A stretch of DNA of 64,000 bases from Xiphias gladius (Eukaryota; Chordata; Actinopteri; Istiophoriformes; Xiphiidae): contig NC_053413.1 of assembly GCF_016859285.1 (NCBI RefSeq), forward strand, positions 19,177,501 to 19,241,500. The letters are read 5' to 3'. Both the position numbers and the translations under genes were made by a program. Positions 25,901 to 37,030 of this stretch are shown here, piece by piece (positions within the stretch are counted from its first letter, which is position 1; each line of letters starts with the position of its first letter). The notes beneath the pieces were generated by a model. It was not told where the DNA came from. It was given only the letters and a program-made list of their open reading frames with translations, and did not search any database.

Positions 25901-28900
25901 ATACTTACAACATTAACATAGAAAACGTCTTTTTTGCTATGCCAAAATGTATTTCTGTTCATGAAAAATAGTTCAGAAAAGAACATGACTTTCCTATAAG
26001 TTACCGTATGTAAGCAACACCGAAACAGTGCATTTTCCTCAAAATATTACATGATTAGATTTAACATGGTTTGTTGATACATTTTAGAAGTACGTCTTGA
26101 AATATAAATACCTTTTACTGTATTTGTATTCCTTTTTTTGAATGCTCATTATACTGTAAATACTGTGTATTTAAAATATGTTTTCTTTAAATGTGGGCAG
26201 CAAAGTCTAAGAATCCAACATTATTTAAAGTATCCTATAATTGTTCAGAAGCCCAGTGAAGAACTTTCTAAACTCCCCTCCCTCGTTTCTCCACCAAGGT
26301 GTACCTGTTGGTCTTCATGTGCTGGAGGTTCGTGACACCTCTGTCGTGGTCCTGTGGGAGCCACCTGCATTTGATGGCCGCACTCCTGTCAATGGATACT
26401 ATTTGGATGTCAAGGAGGCCTCTGCTGGAGAGAAGGGCTGGAAGGCTGTCCATGAGAAGGCCAACAAGATGAAATACTTGAAGGTGAGGCAGATGAATAC
26501 AGTTAATTGTAAATTGTGGTTTGAACAGCATGTCCTTCCTGCGTGTATCTTAGTGTGAAATATGTACGTCAAATATTAAATAAAGTTTTGTTTTTAACCA
26601 CCTCTCCCATCGACTCCTTGTGTACCCATGCAGGTGACTGGGCTGAAGGCTGGTACATCCTACGTCTTCCGTGTGCGTGCTCAAAATCTTGCTGGAGTTG
26701 GAAAGCCTTCCGCAGTCTTAGGTCCAATCCTGGCCCACACTCGCCCTAGTGAGTGTGATTGTTATGTAACTCACACATTCAGTAGCATAGTGTTCCTATG
26801 CAGGTCTGGAAAAGTAGGGGAAATGGCTTTTTTTCATTACTGATACATGACTTAACTCTTTATAGAGCTGTAAACTGACTGTGGTATCTTATATTATGTT
26901 ACCTGCTACTGTAATGACTGAAATCATGAGTTTAAGAACTGAAATTTGCAATCTGCCAGTGATGCGCACACACACACAGTAACCCTTTAATCTCTCTTCA
27001 GGCACCAAAGAGATTTATGTGGACGTTGATGACGATGGCGTCATCTCTATGATCTTCGAATGCTCTGAGATGAATGAAGGCTCCGAGTTTGTTTGGTCCA
27101 AGAATTACCAGGCCATAACAGACACCTCACGTCTGACTATTGTCACTGAACAGGGCAAGTAAGTGTCACATGTGTTCCCAGTTTGTCATGCAGCTCCCTG
27201 GGACACAAATGACTCTCCACTTCTGATTCCTCTTTCCTCACATCCTGGTGTCCTCATGTATCCTTGTCTCCAGGTCCAGAGCTATCTTCAACAGTCCCTC
27301 CCTGGAGGATCTGGGCACCTTCTCCTGTGTGGTCACCAACACTGAAGGCATCTCCTCCAGCTACACACTCACCGAGGAGGGTGAGTCAGCCGACAGTATT
27401 GGCATCTCTGCGCCTGAAACTTGATTCACTTGTTATGTCTTTCTTTTGGGTGATGTAAGTGCTAAAGGTGTGCTAGGGGCTCCTGTCTGTTATCCTGTTT
27501 CAACAGCTGCATCAAATTGAGCTCTGTTATTCAGTTCTGTTTATCTGTCAGAGATGCTGTAACATTTTAGGCTGTATGAGATAAGTAGCATTCTTCAAAC
27601 CTTTGATAAACTTTTCTAAAATACTGTCAAATAAGAAAAAAGCAGTCAAGCTAGTTGGAGGAGTTATGCGAAAGGGGTAGGCAGAGGTCACGAAATTCAC
27701 CATTTTGCTGCTCTTGCTGTTGTTATTTGACAGGTCTCATGCGTCTCCTGGACATCAGCCATGAACACAAGTTCCCTGGTGAATATCCCACAACAGCACA
27801 GATGTTACTAACACCACTTTTTTTTTCCACTTACCAAAGAATTTCTATTTTATTTTAGTATTAAATACAGGCATTGTTCAGAATATGATTTGGGAATTAT
27901 CACTTTACTCAACAAATCCAATCTACAGGCATTTTGTCAGGGATATTGTAGTTACCAAGCCGTGGTTACTTCATGCACCATGTACATATAGAAAAAAGTA
28001 CAGTTAGTTCTACAAAAGTTTTGACAAATATGGTGCTCTCCAGTTATTCCCTTCAAGAATGAAATGGCCATGGAGTTGCTCGAGAAGGGTCGGGTGCGAT
28101 TCTGGACTCAGGTGGAGAAATGCACTTCTGCCTGCCAAGTGGAGTATGTCTTTAACGACGTCATCGTTACTCAGGGAAAGGTAGGAAGCATAATCTAAGC
28201 TAATTTGTTTCTTTTCATCATGTTGTCCCGTATTGCCGCATCTAATTTGGATCATCTTTCAAACACTGATCTTAACCTTATAAGTGATGGATTGGTGTTT
28301 CTCTCTGCTTTATTTCTTCCAGAAATACACAATGAACTTCGACAAGTCCACCGGCATCATTGAAATGTTCATGGACTCTCTGGAGGTCACAGATGAGGGA
28401 ACGTTCACCTTTAACTTGGTGGATGGAAAAGCTAAGGGTACAACCAGTCTGGTGCTCATTGGAGATGGTAAGACCTCAAATGCAATTTTTACTTTCATAT
28501 TGATGCTGTGCATACAGATTTGTCAGAATATTAATGTTAAATGTGAATACAGAATAGACACCCCAACCTGCAGCTTAATTTTAATGGCACACACTAAAAG
28601 CCATACTCTGCTGGGTGTGTTGCATTTACTGCAGTTAAAGTATATGTCCATTGAGGGGCAGCAGAAGACAACCTTTTCTTTGCTGTCATGTCTTCTTCTT
28701 GTTGCAGCTGACTTTCTGATGCATTTTAAAGTTATGAAAAAAATGTTATTGCAAGGGTTTAGAATCTGGTATATAACCTTTACATTTGCCGTTGTCCAGA
28801 ATTCAGGGAGCTTCAAAAGAAATCAGAATTTGAGAGGGCAGAATGGATCAGGAAACAAGGTAAGAGCTCTTACTTCTCTTACATAAGTTTAACTCTAATT

Positions 28901-31353
28901 ACACAAATCTGTTTCTCTAATTATTTTCCATTGGCTATCCACAGGTCCTCACTTTGTCGAGTACCTTGACTTCACTGTTACTCCAGAATGTGATGTGCTG
29001 TTGAAATGCAAGGTAGGAAAATCAACTGATTATTTCTACGGCTGTTAATATTTTTTAAAGGTAGGAGCATCACAACTGGTTGCAATTTAGTTGAGACAAC
29101 TTAACCCCATTTCTCTTGTTTTGCTCCACAGATAGGAAATATCAAACCTGAGACTGAGATCACCTGGTCTAAGGACAACATTGAGATTGCGGAGGATGAT
29201 GAAGATGCTAAGAAAATCGAGAGAAAGGAGGGCAAACTGACCTTTAATATTGGAAAGGTCAGCCCATTAGACAGAGGCCCTACTTTGTGAGGCGTTGTGA
29301 GCTTATGAGTAAAGAGTTAGAAGCGATGCTTCTGATGCAGCTATGCTTCCGTCTTAATGTAGACTAGATGCTATGCTACCAACCCTCCCTCTCTGACACA
29401 CAGAATCATAAATGATGAAATACTTTCAGAATATATACATTCCTGAGTCCTGCTGGAGTGCTGCTGGAGTCAGCACATCAGCATGTCATCCTCGGGAATC
29501 AGAATAGACGTATTGGGTACAACTGTCTCTCTATTTTTAAAGCTTTTCCTTTTAATTCTTATTTTGACATTGTATATTTGATATAATAGGTTTAAAGGTC
29601 ATACTTTTCAACATTTATGACCATATAGTGTAAATGCAGTGTATGGTTTATCTTTGTGGTTAATTCATTCACTTCATTTCTAACTATCCGATTTAACTCC
29701 TCTGGCCAACTTACTCAAATGCTTAAAAGCTGGAAAAGCTATCCTTTTTTGAGGATATCAGTCTGGTCTGTCAGTCAGTGCCAGTGAAGTTATATTGATG
29801 TTTCAAGGTATGATTGCATTGGAACTGTATAAATACTATTCATAAAGAGAGGGTTAGTGTCATTGCATGAGCTCAGGAGAGGGGGTGTGTTCATCGCCAC
29901 TCCTGTCATTCCCATTTGCATTAACTGGCTTATCTGTCTAATTCACAGTGGGTAATTAAGCAAGAGAAACAGAACGAAAAAGAAGAAAAAACTCCACCTG
30001 CAGACGATGTTCCCCCACCGCCAAGACCCAAAGTCTGGATATAATCTTTGCTGCCATAAGTTGATGACTATAATTTCTCCATGTGTCCTCCTCGTCTTAC
30101 CTTCTGCATGTTTTCCTTTTAACGCCTGCAGCCCCCTGGGTGGGACAAAAGCTTGCCTTTTCGGTTTAGTTGGTCTCTGTCTGGCTGTTCTACTGTCTGT
30201 TATCTATCCCAAGAATTATACTGTATACTCCTCTGTTTTAGGTAGAAAGGGAATTCATTGTTTTCTCAAGGATACTAAAGTTGCTTTTACTTCAAACTCT
30301 AGATCTCCAAGAAGGATGAAGGTATCTACAAGGTCATACTGATGGACGACAGAGGCAAAGATGAGAGCACCTTCAATCTCACAGAAGCAGGTAACGTCTA
30401 ATTTTCAATTTATGAAAAATTGGGAATCATTGGGACTAGTCTTGCAAAAAAAGTGTTATCAGTGAATATGACATTATGTTCTGTTCTCATCTTTTTTTTT
30501 TTTTATTATTTCCCAGGATACCAAGCTATAATGAATGAGCTGTTCAGGGTTATTGGTGAGTCATTAAACTTCACACTTACCAAGCAATAATGAAGCACCA
30601 CACATAGACCACACATTACAGACAACCACAAGATGGAAAAATATTGTACACGTGGGCACCATGTACAATATTTTTCCTCAGCATGAACTATTAACAGCTA
30701 GAAATTGAAATATTGTATGCATTATTATATACCATTACTCTATGTGGTTTCCATGGGATTTAAATATATACCTGTTTTTTGTTCTTTTCCTTTTAGCCCA
30801 CTCCTCTAGTGAAATTAAAGTCCTCAGTACTGAGCATGGCATCGTCCTCTACTCCATGGTTACGTATTATGACAAAGACCTGCGTGTTGGTTGGCTCCAC
30901 AAGTATGTAAATGACCTCATCCCCTTGCTGTATGCTACATCCTTTTCTGATTTCCTGTCTGTCATACTCAAGCACTTGTCATGAAACACTGGCACAACCC
31001 AATATGAACATAATAATTTTAAACTAAGTAGTTTAATTCAGTTGTTACCAAACTTGGATCCTGAATCTGTCAGGTGGCCATGAGATGGATAACAAAAATG
31101 GCCACTAACTACACTAAGTGAAATAATGAGACTAATATTGTAAAATATTTGCTTTTGTTGACTTTATTCACCTATTTATCAGGGACAGTACACATTAATT
31201 AACAACAATATGTTGTAAATGTGTCAGATTTTGCCTAACCCTAATAACAAACAACAGACAAGACTAAACATCACAAAGGACTAAAAAAAAAAAAAAAAAA
31301 AAAAAAAAGTCTAACAAGAAAATACTAAGGAGACATGAAGCGCACATTCCAAA

Positions 31354-31388
<35 letters not shown>

Positions 31389-33699
31389 GACAGACACTCA
31401 TGAAAAGAATAAAGCAGAGACAAGGCAATCAAGATTAAACGACACACATAGCATGCAGATTTCAAATATAATACATAAACGCTGGACATGGCAGGAAGAA
31501 AATATATCAAATATCATGCTGGCACTCTTGTTTCTCCAATACCCAGTTTTTCAGCTTTCAAGCAAAATTAGCATTGGTTAGGTTTCTCGACTCAGGAGGA
31601 AAGTCTGTTCTGGCCAAGTGATGCTCAGGAGAAAAGCCTGATTGACCAGATAAACTTTTCCTTTCTGGTATGAAGCAGTCACCTCTTTTGACAGCTGTAG
31701 TGTACCTGCTTGTAGTTTTCTTCACAAATTCACTTAAAATGTATCAGTATTTTGCAACTATTATGGCAACTGAATATTTGACCAAAGTATTCAAAGTCCA
31801 ATTTTTTTGTTGCCGCTTCCATACACAGACAGTTCCCGATGACTAATACTGCACAGTAAGAAAGTGTTTAAAATGGACTATTTTGACTATAAGTGTCATT
31901 CTTAGCTCCAGAGTATAATCTTCTGATGAATTCTTGGAAAACAATCCACACCAGCAGGCAATGATACAGATCACGTGTATCAGATCTCTCAATTTTTTTG
32001 TAATGCAGGGATGATTGTGCAGATTTTAAGGGTCAGCTCCAATTACTTCTCTCCTATATGAATCGTGCTTTTCAGTGTACTTGATCATATCACTGTATAC
32101 TTTTTCGTTAGTAAAAAAGACCTGCATTACATGATCTCTATGTTCCTCATTTCCACATCAGAGATGCTAAGATCGCCGCCTCAGAGAGAGTTAAGTCTGG
32201 AGTCACAGGAGAGCAGCTCTGGCTTAAGATCAATGAGCCCACTGAGAAGGACAAAGGCAAATACACCATGGATATCTTTGATGGCAATGATGGTTTAAAA
32301 AGAGTCTTTGAGCTGACTGGCCAGGGTGAGTAAAAGATTTAAAGTTGAAAGGAGAAAGATGTTAAAGATGAGACAGCTGTATCTCATTCATTTTGGCTAT
32401 TTTTGCACTTACTGTATGTAACTAAATAATAAGAAGTTATTTATTTATTTTTCTTGTGCAGCATGGGAAGAGGCATTTGATGAGTTCCAAAGGCTCAAGT
32501 AAGTAAACAAACTCATCTGACTCAACCCTTCTGCTGTGTCATTCTGTATTTCTGTCTGAATAGGATGTTTACACAAATAAATAGTAACAGGCATCACAAA
32601 CTTAAAATAGACTATGTACTTTGAGAGCCCTTTCAGAAACACTCAAAATAAGTTTTCTGTCATTGTATAGCTAAGGGGGGGGGGGGTCTCAAGTCATCTG
32701 CCTGTGATGCCATTTTAAGATGCTTCTGACAATGTCTGTCTCGTTCCTTCCGCAGGGCGGCAGCGATTGCAGAGAGAAGTGAGTTATTATTTCTTCTCTG
32801 GTTTCTCCCAAGAGACATCATTCTATGAAATTATGTAACATTCACTTGGATATGGAGGATACTTCAGTTTTTAATAGAATTAACTTTGGCTCAGTGGAAT
32901 TTGAGACGCATGAGTCTGCTAGTCGTAATATTAAGATCTCATTCACAGAAATGGGCTTTTCTGGAAATTAAATATTCACAACATGGAATTGAAGAAATTA
33001 TTTGAAACTCATTCGTGCATGGAGTAGAGTTAAAAACTTTGTAGATTGTTTTATGAAGGATTGTGCACTCCAGTTTGAAAGTCAGACTCAGGTGAATATT
33101 ATGTTGTACACGGACAAATGCACAACAGGTTGACTGACTGCCTGATGGTTGACATTTGCTTCTTGGCTCACTCTTGTATTTCTTGTTTAGATCGTGCTCG
33201 TGTTGTTGGAGGCTTACCAGATGTGGTTGCAATCCAAGAGGGCAAGGTAAATAAATTAGATTTTCACTTTGTTTATACATTATGTTAAGCTCTTTGTCTC
33301 ACCTTCCACTTTCAATTTCATTGTATCACTCCCTGGCGGATCTCGTTCCCATGAATTCTCTGAACTCTGTTTTTGAATTCAGTTTTTATGAAAAACATCA
33401 AAACCCTGCAATCCTCTTCTTCTCTTTAGTCCCTGAACCTGACTGGCAATGTGTGGGGTGAGCCTGTACCTGAGGTGTCCTGGACAAAGAACGAAAAGGA
33501 GCTGATATCTGATGGCCACTACCAACTCAAGTTCGAGCATGGGAAGTTTGCCAGCATCACAATTGCCGCCGTCAGCACGGCTGACTCTGGCAAATACGCC
33601 CTCCTGGTCAAGAACAAGTACGGCACAGAAGCTGGCGAGTTCACCGTCAGCGTCTACAACCCGGAAGATGAGGAGAACAAGGAGGAGAAGAAAGACTAA
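12994..33699 (+). CDS. myom1: Myomesin-1 (36 coding exons)
   Basis: This is the sarcomeric M-band crosslinker that ties thick filaments to titin and dimerises through its C-terminal Ig domain (family knowledge). Exons: 12994-13187, 16414-16554, 16726-16909, 17035-17192, 17417-17509, 17677-17765, 18097-18141, 18900-19061, 19183-19344, 19947-20088, 20619-20824, 20910-20966, 21504-21628, 22337-22520, 22720-22894, 23856-23977, 25076-25272, 25538-25664, 26299-26483, 26634-26748, 27002-27158, 27274-27380, 27734-27778, 28044-28180, 28323-28467, 28800-28859, 28945-29012, 29132-29257, 30303-30390, 30517-30555, 30797-30902, 32162-32325, 32462-32498, 32756-32778, 33191-33246, 33430-33699. Phases close to 1496 aa. 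MYOM1 is favoured over MYOM2/3 by PVKSPRFALFDLAEGKSY and by lpin2/myl12 neighbours. Intron 17 needs a GA donor. Confidence 0.95.
13018..13075 (+). repeat. myom1: Coding CAG/CAY microsatellite: Gln and His runs in the myomesin N terminus
   Basis: Tandem CAG codons followed by CAT/CAC codons encode a Gln-rich then His-rich stretch at about residues 9-28, and a shorter Gln/His patch follows. The run is in frame in exon 1. Such repeats vary in length between individuals. Confidence 0.85.
14110..14389 (-). repeat. Family A repeat copy with preserved end
   Basis: The right end reads TTCTTAGTTGCAGCCCTAA, the reverse complement of the family end AGGGCTGCAACTA. The interior at about 14200-14300 looks interrupted by a different sequence. 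Confidence 0.5.
15695..15960 (+). repeat. Family B short repeat (TTTATTAGGTACACC end)
   Basis: It begins GTTTATTAGGTACACCTAGC and contains a GGGTGGACAAAATATTAAAA block and a CTTCATGAAGG block. I recognise this as a widespread teleost short element. A second, inverted partial copy is at 36470-36665. Confidence 0.55.
18570..18655. repeat. Diverged teleost interspersed repeat
   Basis: ATTTATTTGGCAGATGCTTT and the following AGCAACTCACAGTGAGTGC resemble a motif common in teleost repeats (ATTTGGCAGACGCTTTTATC type). It lies in myom1 intron 7. The family is uncertain. Confidence 0.45.
19892..19930 (+). repeat. myom1: (GT)n microsatellite next to the exon 10 acceptor
   Basis: A TG-repeat tract with one interruption ends 16 bases before the first base of myom1 exon 10 (19947), so it takes the place of much of the usual pyrimidine tract. 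Confidence 0.9.
21862..21960 (+). repeat. Family C repeat copy
   Basis: TTTTACAGGGACAGTGTACA and the following TTGTGCCACTTGGCCAGATG match a repeat I know from many teleost genomes. A second copy is at 31150-31260. It lies in myom1 intron 13. Confidence 0.5.
24036..24073 (+). repeat. CT-rich simple repeat
   Basis: CT dinucleotide runs interrupted by TATGT, in myom1 intron 16. Confidence 0.8.
25273..25278 (+). other. myom1: Non-canonical GA 5' splice site of myom1 intron 17
   Basis: The exon ends TATAAG and the intron begins GAAAGT, one base from the ideal GTAAGT. The next exon (25538, after TACTTTAG) continues in phase 0 with the conserved Fn3 strand, so only this border keeps the frame. The nearby GT at 25277 would shift the frame into an early stop. 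Confidence 0.65.
29949..30044 (+). CDS. Candidate alternative terminal exon of myom1
   Basis: After the acceptor TAATTCACAG an open frame of 31 codons starts in phase 0, the phase in which exon 28 ends. It begins WVIKQEKQNEKEEK and continues to PPADDVPPPPRPKVWI before TAA at 30042-30044. Its Lys/Glu- then Pro-rich make-up looks protein-like. Use of it would cut the protein in the middle of Ig5. No AATAAA is seen close after it. It is unproven and might be chance. Confidence 0.3.
   Translation, partial: WVIKQEKQNEKEEKTPPADDVPPPPRPKVWI
31150..31260 (+). repeat. Family C repeat copy
   Basis: CACCTATTTATCAGGGACAG and the following TGTAAATGTGTCAGATTTTG resemble the copy at 21862. A poly-A run follows about 20 bases later. 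Confidence 0.5.
31356..31386 (+). repeat. (CA)n microsatellite
   Basis: About 15 uninterrupted CA units in myom1 intron 31. Confidence 0.92.
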
Positions 33700-33719
33700 A
33701 GGATGATCCAGGGTGATGA

Positions 33720-33725
33720 AATAAA
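33720..33725 (+). terminator. myom1: AATAAA signal, proximal, myom1
   Basis: AATAAA lies 21 bases after the stop. A second one at 34132-34137 would give a 3' UTR of about 0.45 kb and is the likelier main site. Confidence 0.55.
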
Positions 33726-34889
33726 GTAGAAAAGGTTAACGACTGGGCTATCTCCAAAGCGTTTTACCCCATCACATGCCGGTGCGCCAAAGCGGTTTAA
33801 ATAAATCATGAATTCGCCTGCTTCCTCCTGCATCTTTCATGTGCTGGGCTAAAGAACTTTGGGCACAGCTTGTCAAAGAAGCAAAATTGAATGTGATACA
33901 AAGAGAATGATTTCTGTACTTGTAGTTGCTTGGCATATCTTCTGTCACTTCTAGCCACTATCAGTTAATGTAATGTATGGGAAATGGTTGACCTGTCATT
34001 AATCTTTGGTTTGAAAACAGTATGAAGGGCAGTGGAAGCAAAGCACTGCTTTTTTAGAATATTACAGTATAACATTTGGGTAACCTTTGACCCCTCAAAC
34101 AATGTCACGCTGAGGTTTATGTACTGTAAAAAATAAAGGATAATAGGGATGCGATGAACTTCTTATCAGCTATGTGCTTTGTGTTGTGAGACATGGGGGA
34201 AAATGTGTCAGTGGATATGTCACAATTTCTAATGATTAGAATTCTGTGTCTATTTATAAACAGCAATTATGTTTAAATTGTCCTGTGTGTATGTGTGTTA
34301 TGTACCTTTGATGAACTGTTTGCAAACCATAAGTGTCAGTCATTACAACAGTTCGTCGGAGAGGAGGAGCAGGTGGATCCTGATGGCATGTAGAGTAGTG
34401 TGAGCGTGACAGAGCACATGTGACAGGAAACTGGTTCATTCGAGGTGTCTCTCACAGCCTACAAAACTCTGGGCAAAGAGGCACTGACATAACTGGCATA
34501 CTTTTGGAGGTCTTTCTGTAGAAGTAGTCAGGAGTGTCATACATTGTCAGAAAAAAGTGGGGGGAATGTTGTATTTCAGGTATAATAGCCAGAAACCATA
34601 CACACAAACTGTCCTGCAGCATTTAGTTTGAGGCTGTGTATCTAATGAACCCGTTAAACACAACTGTATTGTCTCCTCAAGGCACTCTTTATTGTAATAA
34701 AACCCCGTCTGCTTTTCCCTTTTTATTTACATAATCTCCCATGAACACATCACGCCTCACCGAGGTCACCTCTCATTCAGAAGAGAGGTGTGATCCTTTG
34801 TGTAATATCTGCCAGTAAATATCCTCTAAGATTGGCTGTTGGGGACAAAGTCTTACTAAATGCAGTGAAGGTGTTTGAGTTCCACTATA
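33726..34889. other. myom1 3' UTR and spacer to lpin2
   Basis: The distal myom1 AATAAA is at 34132-34137. Beyond that I see no gene. The sequence becomes GC-rich from about 34900, where the presumed lpin2 start lies. Confidence 0.5.
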
Positions 34890-35146
34890 ATACGTGAGAA
34901 GGAAGAACGATGTCGCTTTGCCCGCACTTAACCCTGTCGCACCAGCTGTGCAAGTGCGCCGCCACTGCGCGGCTCCCTGTCCCGTCAACTTCAGCTCGCC
35001 GTTTCCAGCCGCACCAGTCAGCCACGGTGGTCCAGGCGCGGACACGTCAGGAGGCTTCCGAGGAGTTCCACGGGCGGAGGCATGGGGACTCACTGAAGAC
35101 GCCACAGCGTCCTTCGCCGGCAGCCCCCCGCTGAAGTAACCGAAAG
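34890..35146 (+). promoter_or_regulatory. lpin2: GC-rich presumed lpin2 promoter / noncoding exon 1
   Basis: This is a CpG-rich block, unlike its AT-rich surroundings, ending in a strong donor GAAAG|GTACGT at 35146. Spliced to the acceptor at 41685, it would give the 5' UTR just before the lpin2 ATG. It contains two overlapping upstream frames in different phases (ATG at 34894, 81 codons; ATG at 34910, 74 codons), both closing before the donor, so they would be uORFs if transcribed. The transcription start is not defined. Confidence 0.5.
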
Positions 35147-36111
35147 GTACGTAAATGCTTACCGATGGGGGGATTTCAGCCCATTTCACAGAAGCCGCCT
35201 GTGATAGTGCATTTTTTTTTTTTTTCTGATTCTACCGTCAGCTAATGTTAGCTAGCCTGGAGGCTGGCTAACATCTTCTAGCTACGATGGATTAATTTAA
35301 CTCGGACGTGTAGAGACTGGATTGGAAATTCATTCATCGCACAACAAATGAACGTATCCAGATTCCATCGAAACCGGCGACGTAGCGTTAGCAGTGACGC
35401 TCGCCTGTTACGGTTTCGCCGTTTGCTATTAACGGTAACATGAACCCAACGGTAACATTGAGGCTAGCTGAGGGTTAACTAACTGGCAAACGGCTAGCTG
35501 AGCTTCGACTCCATTCATTTATTCTCATGTCTACTGTTTTTCCGCTGCGCTGTTTACGGCTTTAATCTCTGGATGTGGCAAGCGTTATTTTCCAGCACAC
35601 GGTTTAAATATTCGTTTCTGGCTTCTGTTCGTTTATTTCCGAGACTTCCATCATTTCCATTCCATGTAACGTTAGACTGCTGCGTACTGTTGACTTTTCA
35701 GTCAAGCGATGTGTCATCTCTAATCTCTGAAATTAGCATTTTTAGCTAGAATAGCGAAGGCTGACGTTACATTTGTGCGATATGCTTGAAGCTAGGTGGC
35801 TTGTACCTCGTGTTAATTCACGGTTTTTTTTATAGGTACTTACGGACTTCTTTCATGGTTTGTAGGAAGTGCTGCCACCTCACCAAACAAACCACCTGCC
35901 TGTGGGTGGTTTGTCTGAAAACACTATTAGTAGAACCTCACTAATTTACATGTAGGTTAGGATAACAAAACAACCCCCCCCGGCATTTCATGTTAACGTG
36001 TAATGTGAGGTAGCTCAGGTGTCAATGATTAAGTGACAGCGTGGGGCTTTAATGGTCATTTTAGAGGCTGTAGCTTGTGAAGGAGTCACATTGTGCTGTG
36101 TTATCCAGACA

Positions 36112-36454
36112 AGGGCTGCAACTATTTTCAGTATTGATTAATCTGCCGGTTATTTTCTCCATTATGCATTCCGTCTAAAAACTTTATGATAATAGTGAGA
36201 AATGCCCAATAGAATTTCCCAGAGCATAAGTTAATCAATGTCATAGGCTTTTTTGAATTGACGAATAGTCTAAAACTCAGAAATGTTCAGTCTACTATCA
36301 CACATGATGAAGAAAAGTGTAAAATCCTGACATTTGTTAAACTAGAACCAGCAAATGTTTGGCATTTTTGCTTAAAAAATTAGTAAAATGATTAACTGAT
36401 TATCAAAAGTTTTTTGTCGATCGATCGATCAATCAAATAATCCATGCAGCTCTA
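36112..36454 (+). mobile_element. Family A element, near full length
   Basis: The left end AGGGCTGCAACTATTTTC and right end ATGCAGCTCTA are imperfect inverted repeats. The interior matches the very common teleost short element with ATTGATTAATCTGCCGGTTA and GATTAACTGATTATCAAAAG blocks. It has no coding capacity. I could not find a clean target-site duplication. It is probably a non-autonomous DNA transposon. Confidence 0.6.
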
Positions 36455-36469
36455 ATGCAGACTAAACAT

Positions 36470-36665
36470 TAGAAACTTCCAGTACAACACATTACAGAAT
36501 AACAGCACCACAGACTACAACCCCCAAAGTTACCATTAAGTCTAAAGTAGTTTCAACAAAGATTGAAAAATATTATCCTCATGAAAGTAGGATTTGTTGC
36601 AGGGCTGTTGTAATGCATCCATTGGCTAGGTGTACGTAATAGCCTGGCAGCTGTATACGGTTTGA
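36470..36665 (-). repeat. Family B copy, inverted partial
   Basis: It ends with CTAGGTGTACGTAATAGCC, the reverse of the family B start, and contains TTTCAACAAAGATTGAAAAA and CTCATGAAAGTAGGATT blocks shared with 15.7-15.96 kb. It sits 15 bases after the family A element. Confidence 0.5.
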
Positions 36666-36957
36666 GTCTTGGTTTCGACTTGGTTTTTTTATACAGTGAG
36701 TTAGAATTAAATCTCAGTGAGATTTCAGATTTCAGTTTATCCAATTTGAGAAGCATTTGTCCAAACTTCCCTATTCTACAGTGTTGTACTTAAGTAATTG
36801 AAAAACAAACAATTTAAAGTGCTTTTGGCCTCTTCTTTCTCACAGGTTGTAACATCAGGCCTATGTGGCCACAGTAGTTGACCATTTCCACTTTTTGTAT
36901 CAAAAAATTCACAGCAGCTAGGAATTTTGGCACAAGGCTGAAAACAAGGAATTTAAT

Positions 36958-37030
36958 TGTTGAATTGATCTCAATATTTTTCTTTTTTTTCTTTTCTTTT
37001 TTTTCATTTTTTTTTCTTTTTCTTTTTTTG
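36958..37030 (+). repeat. Poly-T-rich pyrimidine tract
   Basis: A run of T interrupted by single C bases, in lpin2 intron 1. Confidence 0.85.

Larger units (their letters stand above)
30903..32161 (+). other. myom1: myom1 intron 31
   Basis: A 1.26 kb intron carrying the family C copy (about 31150-31260), a 26-base poly-A run (31283-31308) and a (CA)n tract (31356-31386). No coding content is seen. Confidence 0.7.
25076..33699 (+). other. myom1: myom1 domain map, C-terminal half: Fn3 4-5, Ig3-7
   Basis: Fn3-4 is exons 17-18 (about residues 748-845; LGWTKPANDGGADIRGYFVD). Fn3-5 is exons 19-20 (about 856-950). Ig3 is exons 21-22, Ig4 exons 24-25, Ig5 exons 27-29, Ig6 exons 31-32 and Ig7 exons 35-36 (about 1395-1488; VWGEPVPEVSWTKNEKEL, TADSGKYALLVKNKYG). 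Small exons between them (23, 26, 30, 33, 34) encode helical linkers such as RLLDISHEHKFP, FRELQKKSEFERAEWIRK and WEEAFDEFQRLK, as in the known alternating Ig-helix tail. The protein ends in an acidic/Lys tail EENKEEKKD. Confidence 0.88.

Noticed and set aside
28284-28886. 200-codon plus-strand frame across myom1 exons 25 and 26
   Set aside because: The intron between them happens to be open, but the reading frame in exon 26 would be wrong; splicing at 28467/28800 restores the conserved helix linker.
31150-31386. Poly-A run plus repeat as a recent processed retrocopy
   Set aside because: No gene-derived sequence precedes the poly-A; it looks like a repeat copy beside simple-sequence DNA.
12994-33699. 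Identification as myomesin-2 or myomesin-3
   Set aside because: Residue patterns in Fn3-2 and the linkers fit MYOM1 best, and the myl12/lpin2/emilin2 neighbours are those of human MYOM1.
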